From positions 3,353,001 through 3,417,000 of the forward strand of contig BSBM01000125.1 of the NCBI GenBank assembly GCA_027924585.1: a stretch of DNA of 64,000 nucleotides. The letters are read 5' to 3'. Source of the DNA: Larix kaempferi. Lineage: Eukaryota; Streptophyta; Pinopsida; Pinales; Pinaceae. The notes beneath the pieces were generated by a model. That model was not told where the DNA came from. It was given only the letters and a program-made list of their open reading frames with translations, and did not search any database. Positions within the stretch are counted from its first letter, which is position 1; each line of letters opens with the position of its first letter. A program made the position numbers and the translations under genes. Positions 22,431 to 33,751 of this stretch are shown here, piece by piece.

Positions 22431-23683
22431 GGTGGTGTGAAGCAGGATGTAATGTCAAAAATTTTGGACGGCATTAACTGCCGCGAGAGTGAGTTTCTCA
22501 ACATGTGAGTAACGAGTTTCAGTGTCAATGAGACCCTTACTTAAGTAATAAATCAAATGTTCTTGGGTGTTGTTGTCTTCTTGAACCAAGACCATGGCGA
22601 TCGTGGCGGCAGAAGTGGCAAGATAAAGGATATAATCCTTGTAGTAATTGGGTGGCTGGAGCACAGGGGCATGCGTGATAGAATGTTTTAGACTTTCAAA
22701 ATATTGTTGATCTTGGTCATCCCATATGAATGGGACATCCGTCTTCATCAATATCATGTAGCCCTGCATCTTTTGCGCGAAATTATAGACAAAATGCCTT
22801 AAATAAGTTGCCTTCCCTTGCAAACTTTTAAGTTCCATAATGTTGGTGGGAGGTGGGAGAGCGATGATGGCTGCCACCTTCAAGGGATAAGTGCAGATCC
22901 CATCCTTTGAGACAATGAAACCGAGGAGGCGTCCAGACTCGACGCAGAATATACACTTGTGAGGGTTTAGGTAGATGTTGTACCGCCTGCATCTAAGGAA
23001 TATCGCCGTCATATGGTCAATGTGGTACTCGCGCTGCCATGAATGGGCAAGTAAATCATCCAAGTAGGGTTCCACAAAGTCCTTCACGTCATGAAAGGCA
23101 TACGACATGGCCTGCTGGAATGTGGCACCATCATTTTTAAGACCAAAAGGGAGCTTGGGATAAGCAAATGTACCCCAAGGACAGATGAAAGTTGTCTTGT
23201 GTTGATCAGTCGGGTGGATCTCAATTTGGTTGTAACCGAAAAATCGATCGATAAAAGAGAAAATGACACTTCTAGCACAATTGTCAATGATCTGGTCGAT
23301 AAAGGGAGTCGAGTAATTGTCCTTAGGACAAGCCTTGTTGAGATCCCGATAACCGACGCAAACAAGAATGGTACCTTGCATTTTAGCTACAGGGATGACG
23401 TTTGAGACCCATTCTGTCAACGGGACAAGGTAGATAAAACCAGCTTTCAAGAGCTTTTCAATCTCTGCCTTGATTGCTGCAGTCTTTTGGGGGTGTACCG
23501 ATCGCAAATTTTTTCGGACTGGTTTAGCGCTGGGATAGGTTTGAATCGTGTGTGAAACAATAGCGGGGTCTATCCCAGGAATCTCCTCATAGGTCCAAGA
23601 AAATACGACTCGAAATTGCTTGAACAAGGACACGAACATTGTAATCTCTTTAGGGGAACACTTCTAGCCTAAACGAATGTGTC
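22431..23683 (-). pseudogene. Reverse transcriptase and Gypsy RNase H of element G
   Basis: A 394-codon open stretch (23639-22455) starts at FRVVFSWTYEEIPGIDP and contains PVAKM, RDLNKACPKDNYSTPFID, the F.DRFFGYNQIEIHP region, PFGLKNDGATFQQAM, and YLDDLLAHS as the catalytic box. Connection and RNase H follow. The first RNase H Asp is replaced (LYLATSAATIAMVL where YTDAS-like text is usual), while the Glu (HVEKLTLAAV) and a later Asp are present. One stop at 22455 separates it from integrase in the same frame. Copia B interrupts it at 23683. Confidence 0.9.
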
Positions 23684-24113
23684 TGTTAATTTCTGAGCAT
23701 TAATTCAATATACTCTAGGATTTATACTGAGAGAATAACATGTACAGTATATCAATGCATATCAATCATAGCAAGCATATCAATCATCACAAGATGCAAA
23801 CATAAGAGACAATAGACACATAGAGTTTCCGTGGGGAAAACCCTAAGGTGAAAAACCCCATAACTTCCTCAGAGATAGATAGAGCAATATTACAACCAAA
23901 GTACACAGAGATAGACTCCTCCTAGCAGCTGATCCTCCTCCTCACATGTGCGCCACTTTCCGAGTGAAGGAAGAGTGAGTTGTGAAGTTATCCAAATAGA
24001 GATCGGGGGATCTCTATTTATACTTGTCCTGAATGCCCAATAACCTTATGGGGCCGACTTGTCTAGCTTGGTACAATAACCCAATATTAACTTAATCAGG
24101 ACCGACCCCACAC
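23684..24113 (-). repeat. Copia B 3' LTR, first part
   Basis: It opens TGTTAATTTCTGAGC and includes the TATA/inverted repeat at 23994-24019 (AAATAGAGATC, GGGG, GATCTCTATTT). Element D interrupts it after CCCCACAC; the remainder is 27325-27488. Confidence 0.9.
23994..24022 (-). promoter_or_regulatory. Copia B 3' LTR TATA box with 11-bp inverted repeat
   Basis: AAATAGAGATC (23994-24004) pairs perfectly with GATCTCTATTT (24009-24019). The three inner pairs (ATC/GAT) differ from A, C and K (TGC/GCA) and H (TGA/TCA). Confidence 0.75.
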
Positions 24114-24962
24114 TGTGAAAATCCTCACAGCAGATCTAAGAGATGATGTATCTCACAAGAGAATAATTATGATTAAGCAAGAAAATAGAAGAAGAGTGAT
24201 ACATGCAGTATAATGAGCAACAGAATAATATGGTACAATAGAACTCAGATAGAAGCAATAATACTTCGGTCATACTAGATTATTAATCACAAATGGACAT
24301 ATAAATAATACAATGCATGAGGAATTCGAATGCCTAAGGTGGCAATTCGAATTAGCCTTCATGGAGTGATCAAAGGATCACTGGAGTGTCATCGGAGCAC
24401 AACTAGGTGTCCTCATGATCATCGGAGCGCAACTGGAAGTCTTCATCATCATCAGTGGAGTCATCAATGCTCAAGTAACTGTCAACCATCAGTCAAACTA
24501 ACTCTGGTAGGTGTAACTCAGTGTAACTAAGTGTAACTCAGTGTAACTAAGTGTAACTGAGTGTAACTCAATGTAACTAAGTGTAACTCAATGTAACTAA
24601 GAGTAACTGAATGTAACTGAGTGTAACTCAATGTAACTGAGTGTAACTGACTGTAACTGACTGTAACTGAGTGTAACTCAATGTAACTGAGTGTAACTGA
24701 CTGGTAGGTGAAGAAGGGCGAGTTGCTCCCTAAAATCAAGGAAGAAGTGCGCACTAAGCAACTGGAGGGCTAAAACTGAATAGTGAGAAGCTCCTGGGGG
24801 CTGGCTAACTGAGGGCTAGGTGCTGGACTGATGACTGGGATGCATGCAAAATGCATGCAAACCCTAGAATGCATGCAAACCCTAAAAGGTGCATGCATGA
24901 CTGAAAATGTAAATGATCAAAATACTGGTGGGACTAGGATGGAGTATAGGAATATCCTAACA
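24114..24962 (-). repeat. Element D 3' LTR
   Basis: It opens TGTGAAAATCCTC and closes ATATCCTAACA. At 849 bp it is exactly 40 bp shorter than the other LTR, which equals four units of its 10-bp repeat. Confidence 0.9.
24511..24700. repeat. 10-bp minisatellite in D 3' LTR, 19 units
   Basis: Units are of the form GTGTAACTCA/GA/AA in tandem, with the core TGTAACT invariant. Open frames across it are an artefact of the repeat. Confidence 0.9.
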
Positions 24963-24970
24963 CCCCCCCT
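24963..24970 (-). promoter_or_regulatory. Polypurine tract of element D
   Basis: CCCCCCCT on the plus strand (AGGGGGGG on the element strand) abuts the 3' LTR, as in element E. Confidence 0.7.
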
Positions 24971-25149
24971 TAATCCATCCTGGGCCCTGGTAACTAAGAC
25001 CAAAGGTCACCCAATACAATGAATAATAACAATCAATAAACCAAGGAAGTGGGAAAATTTCATGGGAAACATACCCCCTCCTCAAAAAATAGACTGTAAG
25101 GCACACATAAAAAATAAAAGCTCCAAACTCAAGCATGTGTGATGCTTGG

Positions 25150-26265
25150 TCATATGTCTGGAGGTATCTTCTTCTTGGGAAGAAGTGGATCATGCTCAAA
25201 AAGCATGTGCTTGTACTTGCTCTTCAGATCGAATGTGATGAGAACAAATCCAACAGTATTAGAATGATCCTTGAACCTGTGATTCGAATCAGCTGAGGTA
25301 GGATCAAATTTTTGAATGTGCATATAGTCCTTTGTCTTCTCCTTCAAACCACCATGGGTGAGATTATGCCAAAAAGAACTATTACATGTTTGCTTGAAAT
25401 CAAAATCAGATTTAAGACTTTCAAAACAGTTTCTTGATATCTCCTTTGAACCAGCAGGGGTGAGATCAAAACTATCATATGATGCATGAGAAATTATCTC
25501 AAGCGGGTGGCAATGGCCATATTCTTCAATAACCTTCTGAAAGCATGTGCTAATGATCATATAGTAGTAAATAAGAGATGTTTGCTGAAGAGGAGCGAAT
25601 GCATTACCTCCAATAGCTGATGTTACCTCCGAAATAATCATGTGATCATGGTGCAAACCAACAAACTCTGGTGCAAGACAGGATTTAGGACCTTCTGCAA
25701 TATCTAGAGTGTGAGCTGGCACAGAAAGAGAAGAAAGTTTGAGCATGAGCGGAGAATCTGCAAGTTCTTTGTCAACAACTTCAATATGAGATGATACTGG
25801 TTCATGATCTGAGAGATCATCAAGGGGAGCGAATGCAACATGATCTGAGAGACCATCAAGGGGAGCGAATGCAACATGATCTGAGAGACCATTAGGAGGA
25901 GCGAATGCATCATGATCTGAGAGACCATCAAGTGGAGCGAATGCATCAACTTGCTTGCTTTTGAAGGGATTTGGACCAAATCCATCATTATTTTTGCCGA
26001 ATATTTCATCTAGATGAGCCCATAACTCTTTTGGAGTTTCAATATCAATGATGGTCGGGTACAATATGTAATCGGTCATAGCAAGCATCATTCTTCCAAT
26101 GTGCATGTCACCTTTATTCAACCATTTAATCTTCTTTGTAGAGGATTCGAACTCTCTTTCAAAATAGCAATCAAAGAGATCATGGCTCTTCAAATATGCT
26201 ATCATTCTTGGTTTCCATTCATCATAGTTGAATGGAGAAAGAGGAGTAATTTCTTCTAAATTCAT
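25150..26265 (-). CDS. Gag-like protein of element D
   Basis: An intact 371-codon ORF starts at MNLEEITPLSPFNYDEW, typical of a Copia Gag (DUF4219/UBN2) N-terminus; an upstream in-frame ATG lies in the LTR and is less likely. Residues 1-105 look like the Gag fold (HDLFDCYFEREFES, GDMHIGRMMLAM, IETPKELWAHLDEIFGKN). Residues about 116-165 hold four tandem copies of a 12-residue unit, (H)xAFAPLDGLSD, encoded by 36-bp repeats at 25795-25945. The rest is low in known motifs, and no zinc knuckle, protease or pol is visible. Being the only intact ORF in a young element, it may be functional, perhaps for packaging the element's own RNA. Confidence 0.75.
   Translation of the reverse strand: MNLEEITPLSPFNYDEWKPRMIAYLKSHDLFDCYFEREFESSTKKIKWLNKGDMHIGRMMLAMTDYILYPTIIDIETPKELWAHLDEIFGKNNDGFGPNPFKSKQVDAFAPLDGLSDHDAFAPPNGLSDHVAFAPLDGLSDHVAFAPLDDLSDHEPVSSHIEVVDKELADSPLMLKLSSLSVPAHTLDIAEGPKSCLAPEFVGLHHDHMIISEVTSAIGGNAFAPLQQTSLIYYYMIISTCFQKVIEEYGHCHPLEIISHASYDSFDLTPAGSKEISRNCFESLKSDFDFKQTCNSSFWHNLTHGGLKEKTKDYMHIQKFDPTSADSNHRFKDHSNTVGFVLITFDLKSKYKHMLFEHDPLLPKKKIPPDI
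25795..25945 (-). repeat. 36-bp coding repeat in element D Gag
   Basis: Four units share GGAGCGAATGCA and CATGATCTGAGAGACCATCA. Frame is preserved across units and substitutions are mostly conservative, which suggests the peptide repeat is maintained. Confidence 0.85.
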
Positions 26266-26417
26266 TGAAGTTGTAGAAGACCTACAAAAACAATATAGAA
26301 TAACTGCAACTGCTACTGCTGCAAAAATGCAGATTCTGCTACAACTGCTGCACTCGAAATCTTGGTAATAACCTGCAAAAAAACTCTCAAGAATGGAGAT
26401 AAACAATACTCTCAACA

Positions 26418-26430
26418 GGCTCTGATACCA
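26418..26430 (-). promoter_or_regulatory. Primer binding site of element D
   Basis: The minus strand reads TGGTATCAGAGCC next to the 5' LTR, complementary to initiator tRNA-Met. Confidence 0.85.
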
Positions 26431-27319
26431 TGTGAAAATCCTCACAGCAGATCTAAGAGATGATGTATCTCACAAGAGAATAATTATGATTAAGCAAGAA
26501 AATAGAAGAAGAGTGATACATGCAGTATAATGAGCAACATAATAATATGGTACAATAGAACTCAGATAGAAGCAATAATACTTCGGTCATACTAGATTAT
26601 TAATCACAAATGGACATATAAATAATACAATGCATGAGGAATTCGAATGCCTAAGGTGGCAATTCGAATTAGCCTTCATGGAGTGATCAAAGGATCACTA
26701 GAGTGTCATCGGAGCATAACTAGGTGTCCTCATGATCATCGGAGCGCAACTGGAAGTCTTCATCATCATCAGTGGAGTCATCAATGCTCAAGTAACTGTC
26801 AACCATCAGTCAAACTAACTCTGGTAGGTGTAACTCAGTGTAACTAAGTGTAACTCAGTGTAACTAAGTGTAACTGAGTGTAACTGAGTGTAACTCAATG
26901 TAACTAAGTGTAACTCAATGTAACTAAGAGTAACTGAATGTAACTGAGTGTAACTGAGTGTAACTGAATGTAACTGAGTGTAACTGAGTGTAACTGAATG
27001 TAACTGAGTGTAACTGAGTGTAACTCAATGTAACTGACTGTAACTGACTGTAACTGACTGGTAGGTGAAGAAGGGCGAGTTGCTCCCTAAAATCAAGGAA
27101 GAAGTGCGCACTAAGCAACTGGAGGGCTAAAACTGAATAGTGAGAAGCTCCTGGGGGCTGGCTAACTGAGGGCTAGGTGCTGGACTGATGACTGGGATGC
27201 ATGCAAAATGCATGCAAACCCTAGAATGCATGCAAACCCTAAAAGGTGCATGCATGACTGAAAATGTAAATGATCAAAATACTGGTGGGACTAGGATGGA
27301 GTATAGGAATATCCTAACA
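26431..27319 (-). repeat. Element D 5' LTR
   Basis: It opens TGTGAAAATCCTC and closes TATCCTAACA; 889 bp. It differs from the 3' LTR mainly by the number of 10-bp repeat units. Confidence 0.9.
26828..27057. repeat. 10-bp minisatellite in D 5' LTR, 23 units
   Basis: Same unit as at 24511-24700 but with 23 copies. The four-unit excess equals the LTR length difference. Confidence 0.9.
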
Positions 27320-27324
27320 CACAC

Positions 27325-27488
27325 ATGGTGGTCTAATAACCCATCGGCAAGTTACGACACTTGCGACACTTGTCAATACAAATGACGACACTTCCATATA
27401 GAGGAATAATAACATCTCTATAGGAGTACAATATGCACAGATGAAATACATGGGTGAAATACATTCTGAAGTTACATATACATCAACA
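27325..27488 (-). repeat. Copia B 3' LTR, second part
   Basis: It resumes at ATGGTGGTCTAATAACCC after D and ends CATCAACA. The polypurine tract (CTCCCTCTTAA on the plus strand, 27489-27499) follows. Confidence 0.9.
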
Positions 27489-27499
27489 CTCCCTCTTAA
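27489..27499 (-). promoter_or_regulatory. Polypurine tract of Copia B
   Basis: The element strand reads TTAAGAGGGAG directly before the 3' LTR, identical to A and C. Confidence 0.8.
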
Positions 27500-27719
27500 C
27501 TAGGAAGGTATTTCTTGACACAGATTTGCTAGCACAATTTTTCTTCTCTGGATCATCATCAACGAATCATCATCCTCGAATCATCGTCATTGTCACTGCT
27601 ACTGCTCTCTCAATCAATCTCTAAATCTACTCATCATAGGAAGTTCTACAGAGCCAATCCTTTTTCATACTGGATGTAGGCCCACCACCTGTAGGTCTTC
27701 ATCATCACTGGCCATACTG

Positions 27720-28330
27720 TGGAATCCTCGGGACTTATTACGTGCGTCACAAACGCTCACAAGAGCATCCTAGGACTTATTACGGGCACACAGCCCAACC
27801 TGTCGGATCTCCCAGGTCTTATATGTGACCCTCATCACAAACCCTCGAAAGAGCATCCCAGGACTTATTACGGGCACATAGCGTAACCTATCAGATCTCC
27901 CAGGTCTTATATGTGACCCTCATCACAAATCCTCGAAAGATCATCCCCGGACTTATTACGGGCACATAGTCCAACCTATCGGATCTCCCAGGTCTTACAT
28001 GTGATCTCCACTACAAACCCTCGAAAGAGCATCCCAGGACTTATTACAGGCACACAGCCCAACCTATCGAATCTCCCAGGTCTTACGTGTAGTCACCACC
28101 ACAAACCCTCGAAAGAGCATCCTAGGATTTATTACGGGAACACATCCCAACCTCTCGGATCTCCCTGGTCTTACATGTGGTCACAGGACAAACCCTCAAA
28201 AGAGCATCCCAAGACTTATTACGGGCACACAGCCCAACCTCTCGAATCTCCCAGGTCTTACAAGTCCTCCTAGAGCAATGCCTTGAAAGAGCATCTGAGG
28301 CCTTTTTCATCCTATCCAGATCTCCCAGGT
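27720..28330 (-). repeat. Second tandem array of Copia B
   Basis: About seven units of 80-90 bp share CGAAAGAGCATCCCAGGACT, TATTACGGGCACA and ATCTCCCAGGTCTTA (plus strand). It corresponds to 18930-19545 in A and 40150-40680 in C. Short ORFs across it are repeat artefacts. Confidence 0.85.
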
Positions 28331-28369
28331 CTACTTACATGCTCGTCCACACAACCTGTCCACGGCCAC

Positions 28370-29040
28370 AGAGTATCAACCTGATACTCACCATACATCA
28401 TCCTGATGTACATAATCATCCTGATCATCAACACTGCATCATCCTGGTGCATGTCATCTGGCGCAACATCCTGAAGCTCGTCATCCATGATCATCCCGAT
28501 CATACAATGCATCTACCTAATGCATACCAAGTATCTACCTGATACATATCATGATACATGATCCACCTGATCATGCAATGTATCCACCTGATACATACAT
28601 AGATACATGATCCACCTGATCACATAATGTATCTACCTGATACACATCAACATACATGATCTACCTAATCATACAACGTATCCACCTGATACATATATAG
28701 ATACATGGTCCAAGCATCCAACATGATGCATATACAAAATACATACGAATGATCCAACTGATCATATCCACCATCTAGCATGATGCATACATACATAAAT
28801 GATCCAATTGATCATATCCAGCATCCAACATGATGCATACATACATAAATGATCCAACTGATGATATCCAGCATCCAACATGATGCATACATACATAAAT
28901 CATCCAACTGATCATATCCAGCATCCAACATGATGCATAAATACATAAATGATCCAATTGATCATATCTAGCATCCAACATGATGCATACATACATAAAG
29001 GATCCAACTGATCATGTAGAGCATAAACTAGAACATCATC
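28370..29040 (-). repeat. Mini-palindrome array of Copia B
   Basis: Short palindromes equivalent to those of A and C. Examples on the plus strand are CATGATC-CACCT-GATCATG (28557-28575) and ATGTATC-CACCT-GATACAT (28578-28596). The 28740-29010 part consists of about five 60-bp units with GATCCAACTGATCAT and GCATCCAACATGATGC. Confidence 0.8.
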
Positions 29041-29130
29041 CTGATGCTCATCCTCCAACACTTACATCCATAGCCATGTGAAGGATCCTCCTTCCACCAT
29101 GCTTGGAATGGATTCAACAAAATGTCTCCA

Positions 29131-32100
29131 TCACTTTTTCCTCGAAGTGTCATCGATCTGAAGAACACCAAGCCTCTCTCTGAAGTACTCGAACTTCACT
29201 TTGGCTAGTGGCTTCGTCAGCACATCTGCAATCTGCTCATCCATCGCAACATATAGGAGCTTTACTACTCCTCTCCGCACCATATCCCTGATATAGTGGT
29301 ATTTGATCTCTATGTGTTTCGACCTGTCGTGGAACACCGGGTTCTCAGACAGCTTCACACAACTCTAGTTTTCACAAAAGATACCAGTAGCCTCCAGCGG
29401 TAGATCAAATAACTCAGAAAGTAGCTTCCGAAGCCATACTGCCTCAAAACTAGCCGAACAAGTTGCAACATACTCTGCTTCGGCTGTACTCAGTGCTATG
29501 CAGGACTGCGTCCTGCTAAACCAAGAGATCACACCTGATCCCATACTAAAGCAACACCCAAATGTGCTCTTCCTATCTGCAGCATTGCCTGCCCAATTTG
29601 AATCAACATAACCCTGCAAGTTAAACTTTTGATTCGCATCATACTTGAGCCCATAATCAATTGTACCCTTCAGGTACTTCAGAATATGCTTTACAGCAAC
29701 TAGGTGAACACTCCTCGGATCCGTCAGGAATTGGCTCAATGTGTTCACCACAAAGCAAATATCTGGTCTCGTGTTCATCAGGTACATCAAGGACCCAATC
29801 ATCTGACGATACATTGTGACATCAATTGGATCAGATGAAGCATCACACAGAAGCTTCAAGTTCGATGCCATAGGTGTGGCCATGGCCTTGCAGTCCATCA
29901 TCCCAAACCTCTTCAGGATCTCTACTGCATACTTCCCTTGTCCAAGGAAGATCCAATCTACACTCTGCGACACCTCCATGCCTAGAAAATAGTGCATCAT
30001 CCCCAAGTCCTTCATCTTGAACTCGGCAGCAAGTTTCCTCTTGGTATCGACAATCAATCTATCTTCACCTGTTACAAATAGGTCATCTACGTACAAGAGT
30101 AGTATCACAGGACTGCCTTCCTCAACCTTGTAGTAAAGGTTGGAATCCGCTTTACTCTTGGTAAAGCCCAAACTAGATAGGAAATTGACCATCCTACCAT
30201 ACCAAGTCCTAAGAGCTTGTTTTAAGCCATACAAGGCTTTCTTCAATCTGCACACATATGACTCCCTTTCATGTGTTTCAAAACTGAGTGGCTGCTCCAC
30301 ATACACTTCCTCTTCAACTACACCATTCAAGAAAGCAGTCTTGACATCCATCTAGTGTATCTTCCATTTCATCACTGCAGCCAGAGCAAGTACTGATCTG
30401 ATGGAAGTGTACCTCGCTACAGGAGCAAAAGTTTCTTCATAATCTATTCCCTCTTTCTGAGAGAAGCCACGAGCTACAAATCTTGCCTTTTATTTCTCTA
30501 TGCTGCCATCTGCAGCATGCTTGATCTTGTAGATCCATTTGGAAGTCACAACAGACTTCCCTTCAGGTCTTGGGACAACATCCCAAACATCATTCTTCAT
30601 TATTGATTGGTATTCTTTGACCATGGCATCCTTCCATTCTTTCTTTTCCGCTGCTTCTTTGTAATTGGAAGGTTATTTGTTCATGATATCATAGAGTAAA
30701 GCAACATAGCTGGTATGTGATCTATACCTCTTCTTTTCTTTGTTTTCTTCTTTTGGAATGCCATATCTTTCTGCATCTTGAATGAGCTCTCTAGCCCATG
30801 CAGGTTTCCTCTTGTGAGAGTTATTCTCATGGGGTGGATAGACAGGTTCTTGTGGATCTTCAATTTCACGATCTGCATCTGGAATTTCTTCAGTCATAGT
30901 AGTATCTTGAAATCTAGTTTCCTTAGGTTCTTCATAATCTTCAACAAGTGTCTTCCTTGATTTGATGAATGCTGAGTTTTCATCAAATGTCACATACCTG
31001 CTGACATTAATCTTCTTGAACCCTGGAAAGTATATTCTGTAAGCCTTTGAGCTTTCACTGTAACCCACAAAGATACCCTTCTTTCCTAAAGGATCTAGCT
31101 TGGTCCTCTTTTCCTTTGGGACATGAATGTATACTGGACAACCAAATATTCTGAGATGGCTGACTTCAGGTTTCTTACCAGAGAAGACTTCTTCTAGCGT
31201 CTTGTTTGTCCAATATCTTGTGGAGTGTTCTGTTCTGAACATATACAGCTGTCCTAGCTACTTCTGCCCATAGATGCATAGGTAGATCCTGGTCATGCAG
31301 CATTGCCCTTGCTACTTCCATTATTGTTCGATTCTTTCTTTCTGCAACTCCATTATGTTATGGATTGTAAGGAGCAGTCAACTCCCTCTTAATCCCTGAA
31401 TCACTGCATGGCTTCTTGAAGTCACTTGAAGTGAATTCTCCACCATTGTCGGATCTGAATGTTTTGATCTTCTTATCAGTTTGGTTCTCCATCAAGGTTT
31501 TGAATTCCTTGAATTTATCAAACACTTCATCTTTGTTCTTTAAGAAGTAAACCCCAAGTCTTCCTGGAGAAGTCATCAATGAAAGAGACATAGTAAACAT
31601 ACCCACTCAGAAAATTGGATGACATCGGACCGCATACATCAGAGTGGATAATTTCCAAGATACCTTTTGCCTTACTTTCACTGCTTGGAAATGCCTTCTT
31701 TATGTTCTTTCCTTTTGCACATCCTTTGAAAACACCTTCATGCTTGGTCTTGATTTCAGCAAAACCTTCTACAGCTTTACTTGCAATTGGTAATGCTCTA
31801 TAGTGCATATGTGCAAGTCTTCTATGCTGAAGTTCACTTGGTTCCATGGAATCATGCACCATGGCATGTTCAGATTGTCCCTTCAATTTATACAATCCTC
31901 CCTCTTGCTCTCCAATCACCACTGCATCATCTATGGTCTTTCCCTTTGGCCACATTAAAACTTGGCCATCCACAAATGCAACCCTCATACCTTTTGCATC
32001 CAATGCAGATATGGAGAGTAGATTTTTCTTGAGCCCAGGTACATAAAGAACTTCTTTCATCTTCAAATATTTTCTAGAATCTAGTTTGTAGAAGGCTTCA

Positions 32101-33194
32101 CCACTTCCTTTGATAGGGTATTGATAGTCATCCCCAAGTTTCACTTTATGGGGTGATTCATGTTCAGATAAATTTACAAAAGATTCTTTAAACCCAGTCA
32201 TGTGTTTGGAAGCCCCACTATCAATCAACCAATCATTACATCCATGAGAAATAGTACCTATGAGAGCAGAGATTAGAACATACTCTTCTTCTCTTTATGA
32301 GTCATCATCATCACTTTATGCTCTAGCCTTCTTCTTTGGAGGTTCATCATCCTCATCAACATGAGCATGATATCTCTTCTTGTTCTTCTTCTTCTTCTTG
32401 TTGAAGTTGTTGTTGTTGTCTTTCTTCTTCTTGGGACAATCTGAAGCAAAGTGTCCCTTCTCATTGCAATTGAAGCATCTGAGATCTTTCTTATCCTTAT
32501 GATAATGGTGGTGTGAATTTTTTCTGAAGTGAGATGGCTCTCTCTTGGACTTCCCTTTCTTGGTGTGAGTTGTGAGAGCTTGATCTTCATTCCCCATCTT
32601 TTCTTCTTGTGCCACAAGCCTTGCTTCTTTTTGAGAGCATTCCTCCCATAGTCTATTAAAAGAGATCAATTTATTTCTTGCATAGATTCCTTGAATAAAA
32701 GAGTCCCATGACCTAGGTAGGCCATTCAGAGTGGTCATAACAACTTCACCATTGTCTACTACTTCATCCACAGCTTCAAGTTGTTCCTTGATTTGAGAGA
32801 CCTTGGAGAAGTAAGATTGAATGGTCTCTCCATTCAATAGCTTGACCCCTTCCAATTGATTCCGCAAAGTCATCTTCCGATTTATGTTCTTCCCTTCAAA
32901 TAGCATGGTCAAAGAGTCAAACATCTCCTTGGGTGTCTTAAGATATGACACATGTGGTATGAGATGGTCTTTGATAGAATCAGCAATGATTCTTTTTGCC
33001 TTGACCAAGTTCTTCTTATGCAATATCTTAGCCTCTTCATCCTCTGGGATAGGGATCTCTTCTTTTATATATGAGTCCAACTCATTCTCTTCCAGGATTA
33101 ACCCAATCCTATACTTCCAAGCTCGGAAGTTATCAACCCCTTCAAGCTTGTCCTCAAGCTTGGTGTGGTGAGACATCTTTAAAGAGTACTTCAA
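29131..33194 (-). pseudogene. Copia B gag-pol
   Basis: Gag starts MKYSLKMSHHTKLEDK at 33194 (MSHH is the likelier start). The zinc knuckle CFNCNEKGHFASDC lies near 32465. The protease reads DWLIDSGASKHM. Integrase has HRRLAHMHYR, a CKGCAKGK-type motif, then SDVCGPMSS, FRSDNGGEF and GVAERKNR. RT carries [10 protein letters not shown] and YVDDLFV; RNase H has STAEAEYVA and ends DTSRKK at 29131. Frameshifts near 31550 and 31205, and stops at about 32313, 31356, 30671, 30492, 30354 and 29362, inactivate it. Two of these stops (IH*MD and EN*SC) are shared with C. It replicates by reverse transcription in virus-like particles. Confidence 0.9.
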
Positions 33195-33737
33195 ATGGAA
33201 ATAGAAAAGATTTAGTTCTTACCACTTGATTTGATGAAAATTGGATCTAGTCCTGGATTAGGGTTCGTCAGAGAAACCCTAAAAATTCAAAATGTAAATT
33301 TCAACTTTCTGAAAGGATAGAAAGATGCGCCTTGATGAGCTGATCAGCTTGGTATATTCAAAATTTGATTTCTGCAAAGTTTCACCCTTCAGAAGTGCCT
33401 TTTAGTCTTCCCGAATTCACTAAGGAGGACCCTGAATTAGGGTTTGAGTTTCCCGGAGATTTACCCAGCCAAAAATATCGATCCAAAGCTCCAAACTTCG
33501 ATTTTTTTAAGGAGCTTCTAGATATGTCTTCAGATTTTAGAAATTCCTATTTTTGTGGAAAACCTAATTTTTAGGGCCAAAACTGAAAGTGCTCAGAACT
33601 GAATTTTGATTGGACAGATAGATTCACCTTGCTGAGGAGATTCAATCTATGATATTACTTTTCCAAAATCTGTGGAGAGAAACCCAATAAACAAGAAACC
33701 CTCGTTTCCATCACTGCACAATGTCTTCTTCTCAAGT
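33195..33737 (-). other. Copia B leader
   Basis: Non-coding, similar to C's leader (35115-35687) on the opposite strand. It includes GACAAACCCTAATCC-like text and GATGAGCTGATCAGC near 33330. Confidence 0.6.
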
Positions 33738-33751
33738 TAGCTCTGATACCA
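33738..33751 (-). promoter_or_regulatory. Primer binding site of Copia B
   Basis: The minus strand reads TGGTATCAGAGCTA next to the 5' LTR, complementary to initiator tRNA-Met. Confidence 0.85.

Larger units (their letters stand above)
24114..27319 (-). mobile_element. Non-autonomous gag-only Copia-like element D
   Basis: LTRs at 24114-24962 and 26431-27319, a perfect CACAC duplication (24109-24113 and 27320-27324), a primer site (TGGTATCAGAGCC on the minus strand) and a C8-type polypurine tract define it. The interior is only about 1.5 kb with a single intact Gag-like ORF and no pol. It is the youngest and innermost insertion: its LTRs are nearly identical apart from repeat number. Confidence 0.9.

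Noticed and set aside
24511-24754. Minus-strand ORF repeating SVTLSYTQLH
   Set aside because: It is the translation of the 10-bp LTR minisatellite, whose period makes all frames cycle; the same happens at 26828-27057.
24880-24895. CCCTAAA, resembling the plant telomere repeat
   Set aside because: It occurs only once or twice within LTR text (also at 27235) and is not tandem.
28370-29040. CRISPR-like alternation of repeats
   Set aside because: Units are adjacent and palindromic, without unique spacers, lie inside a plant Copia element, and have counterparts at the same position in A and C.
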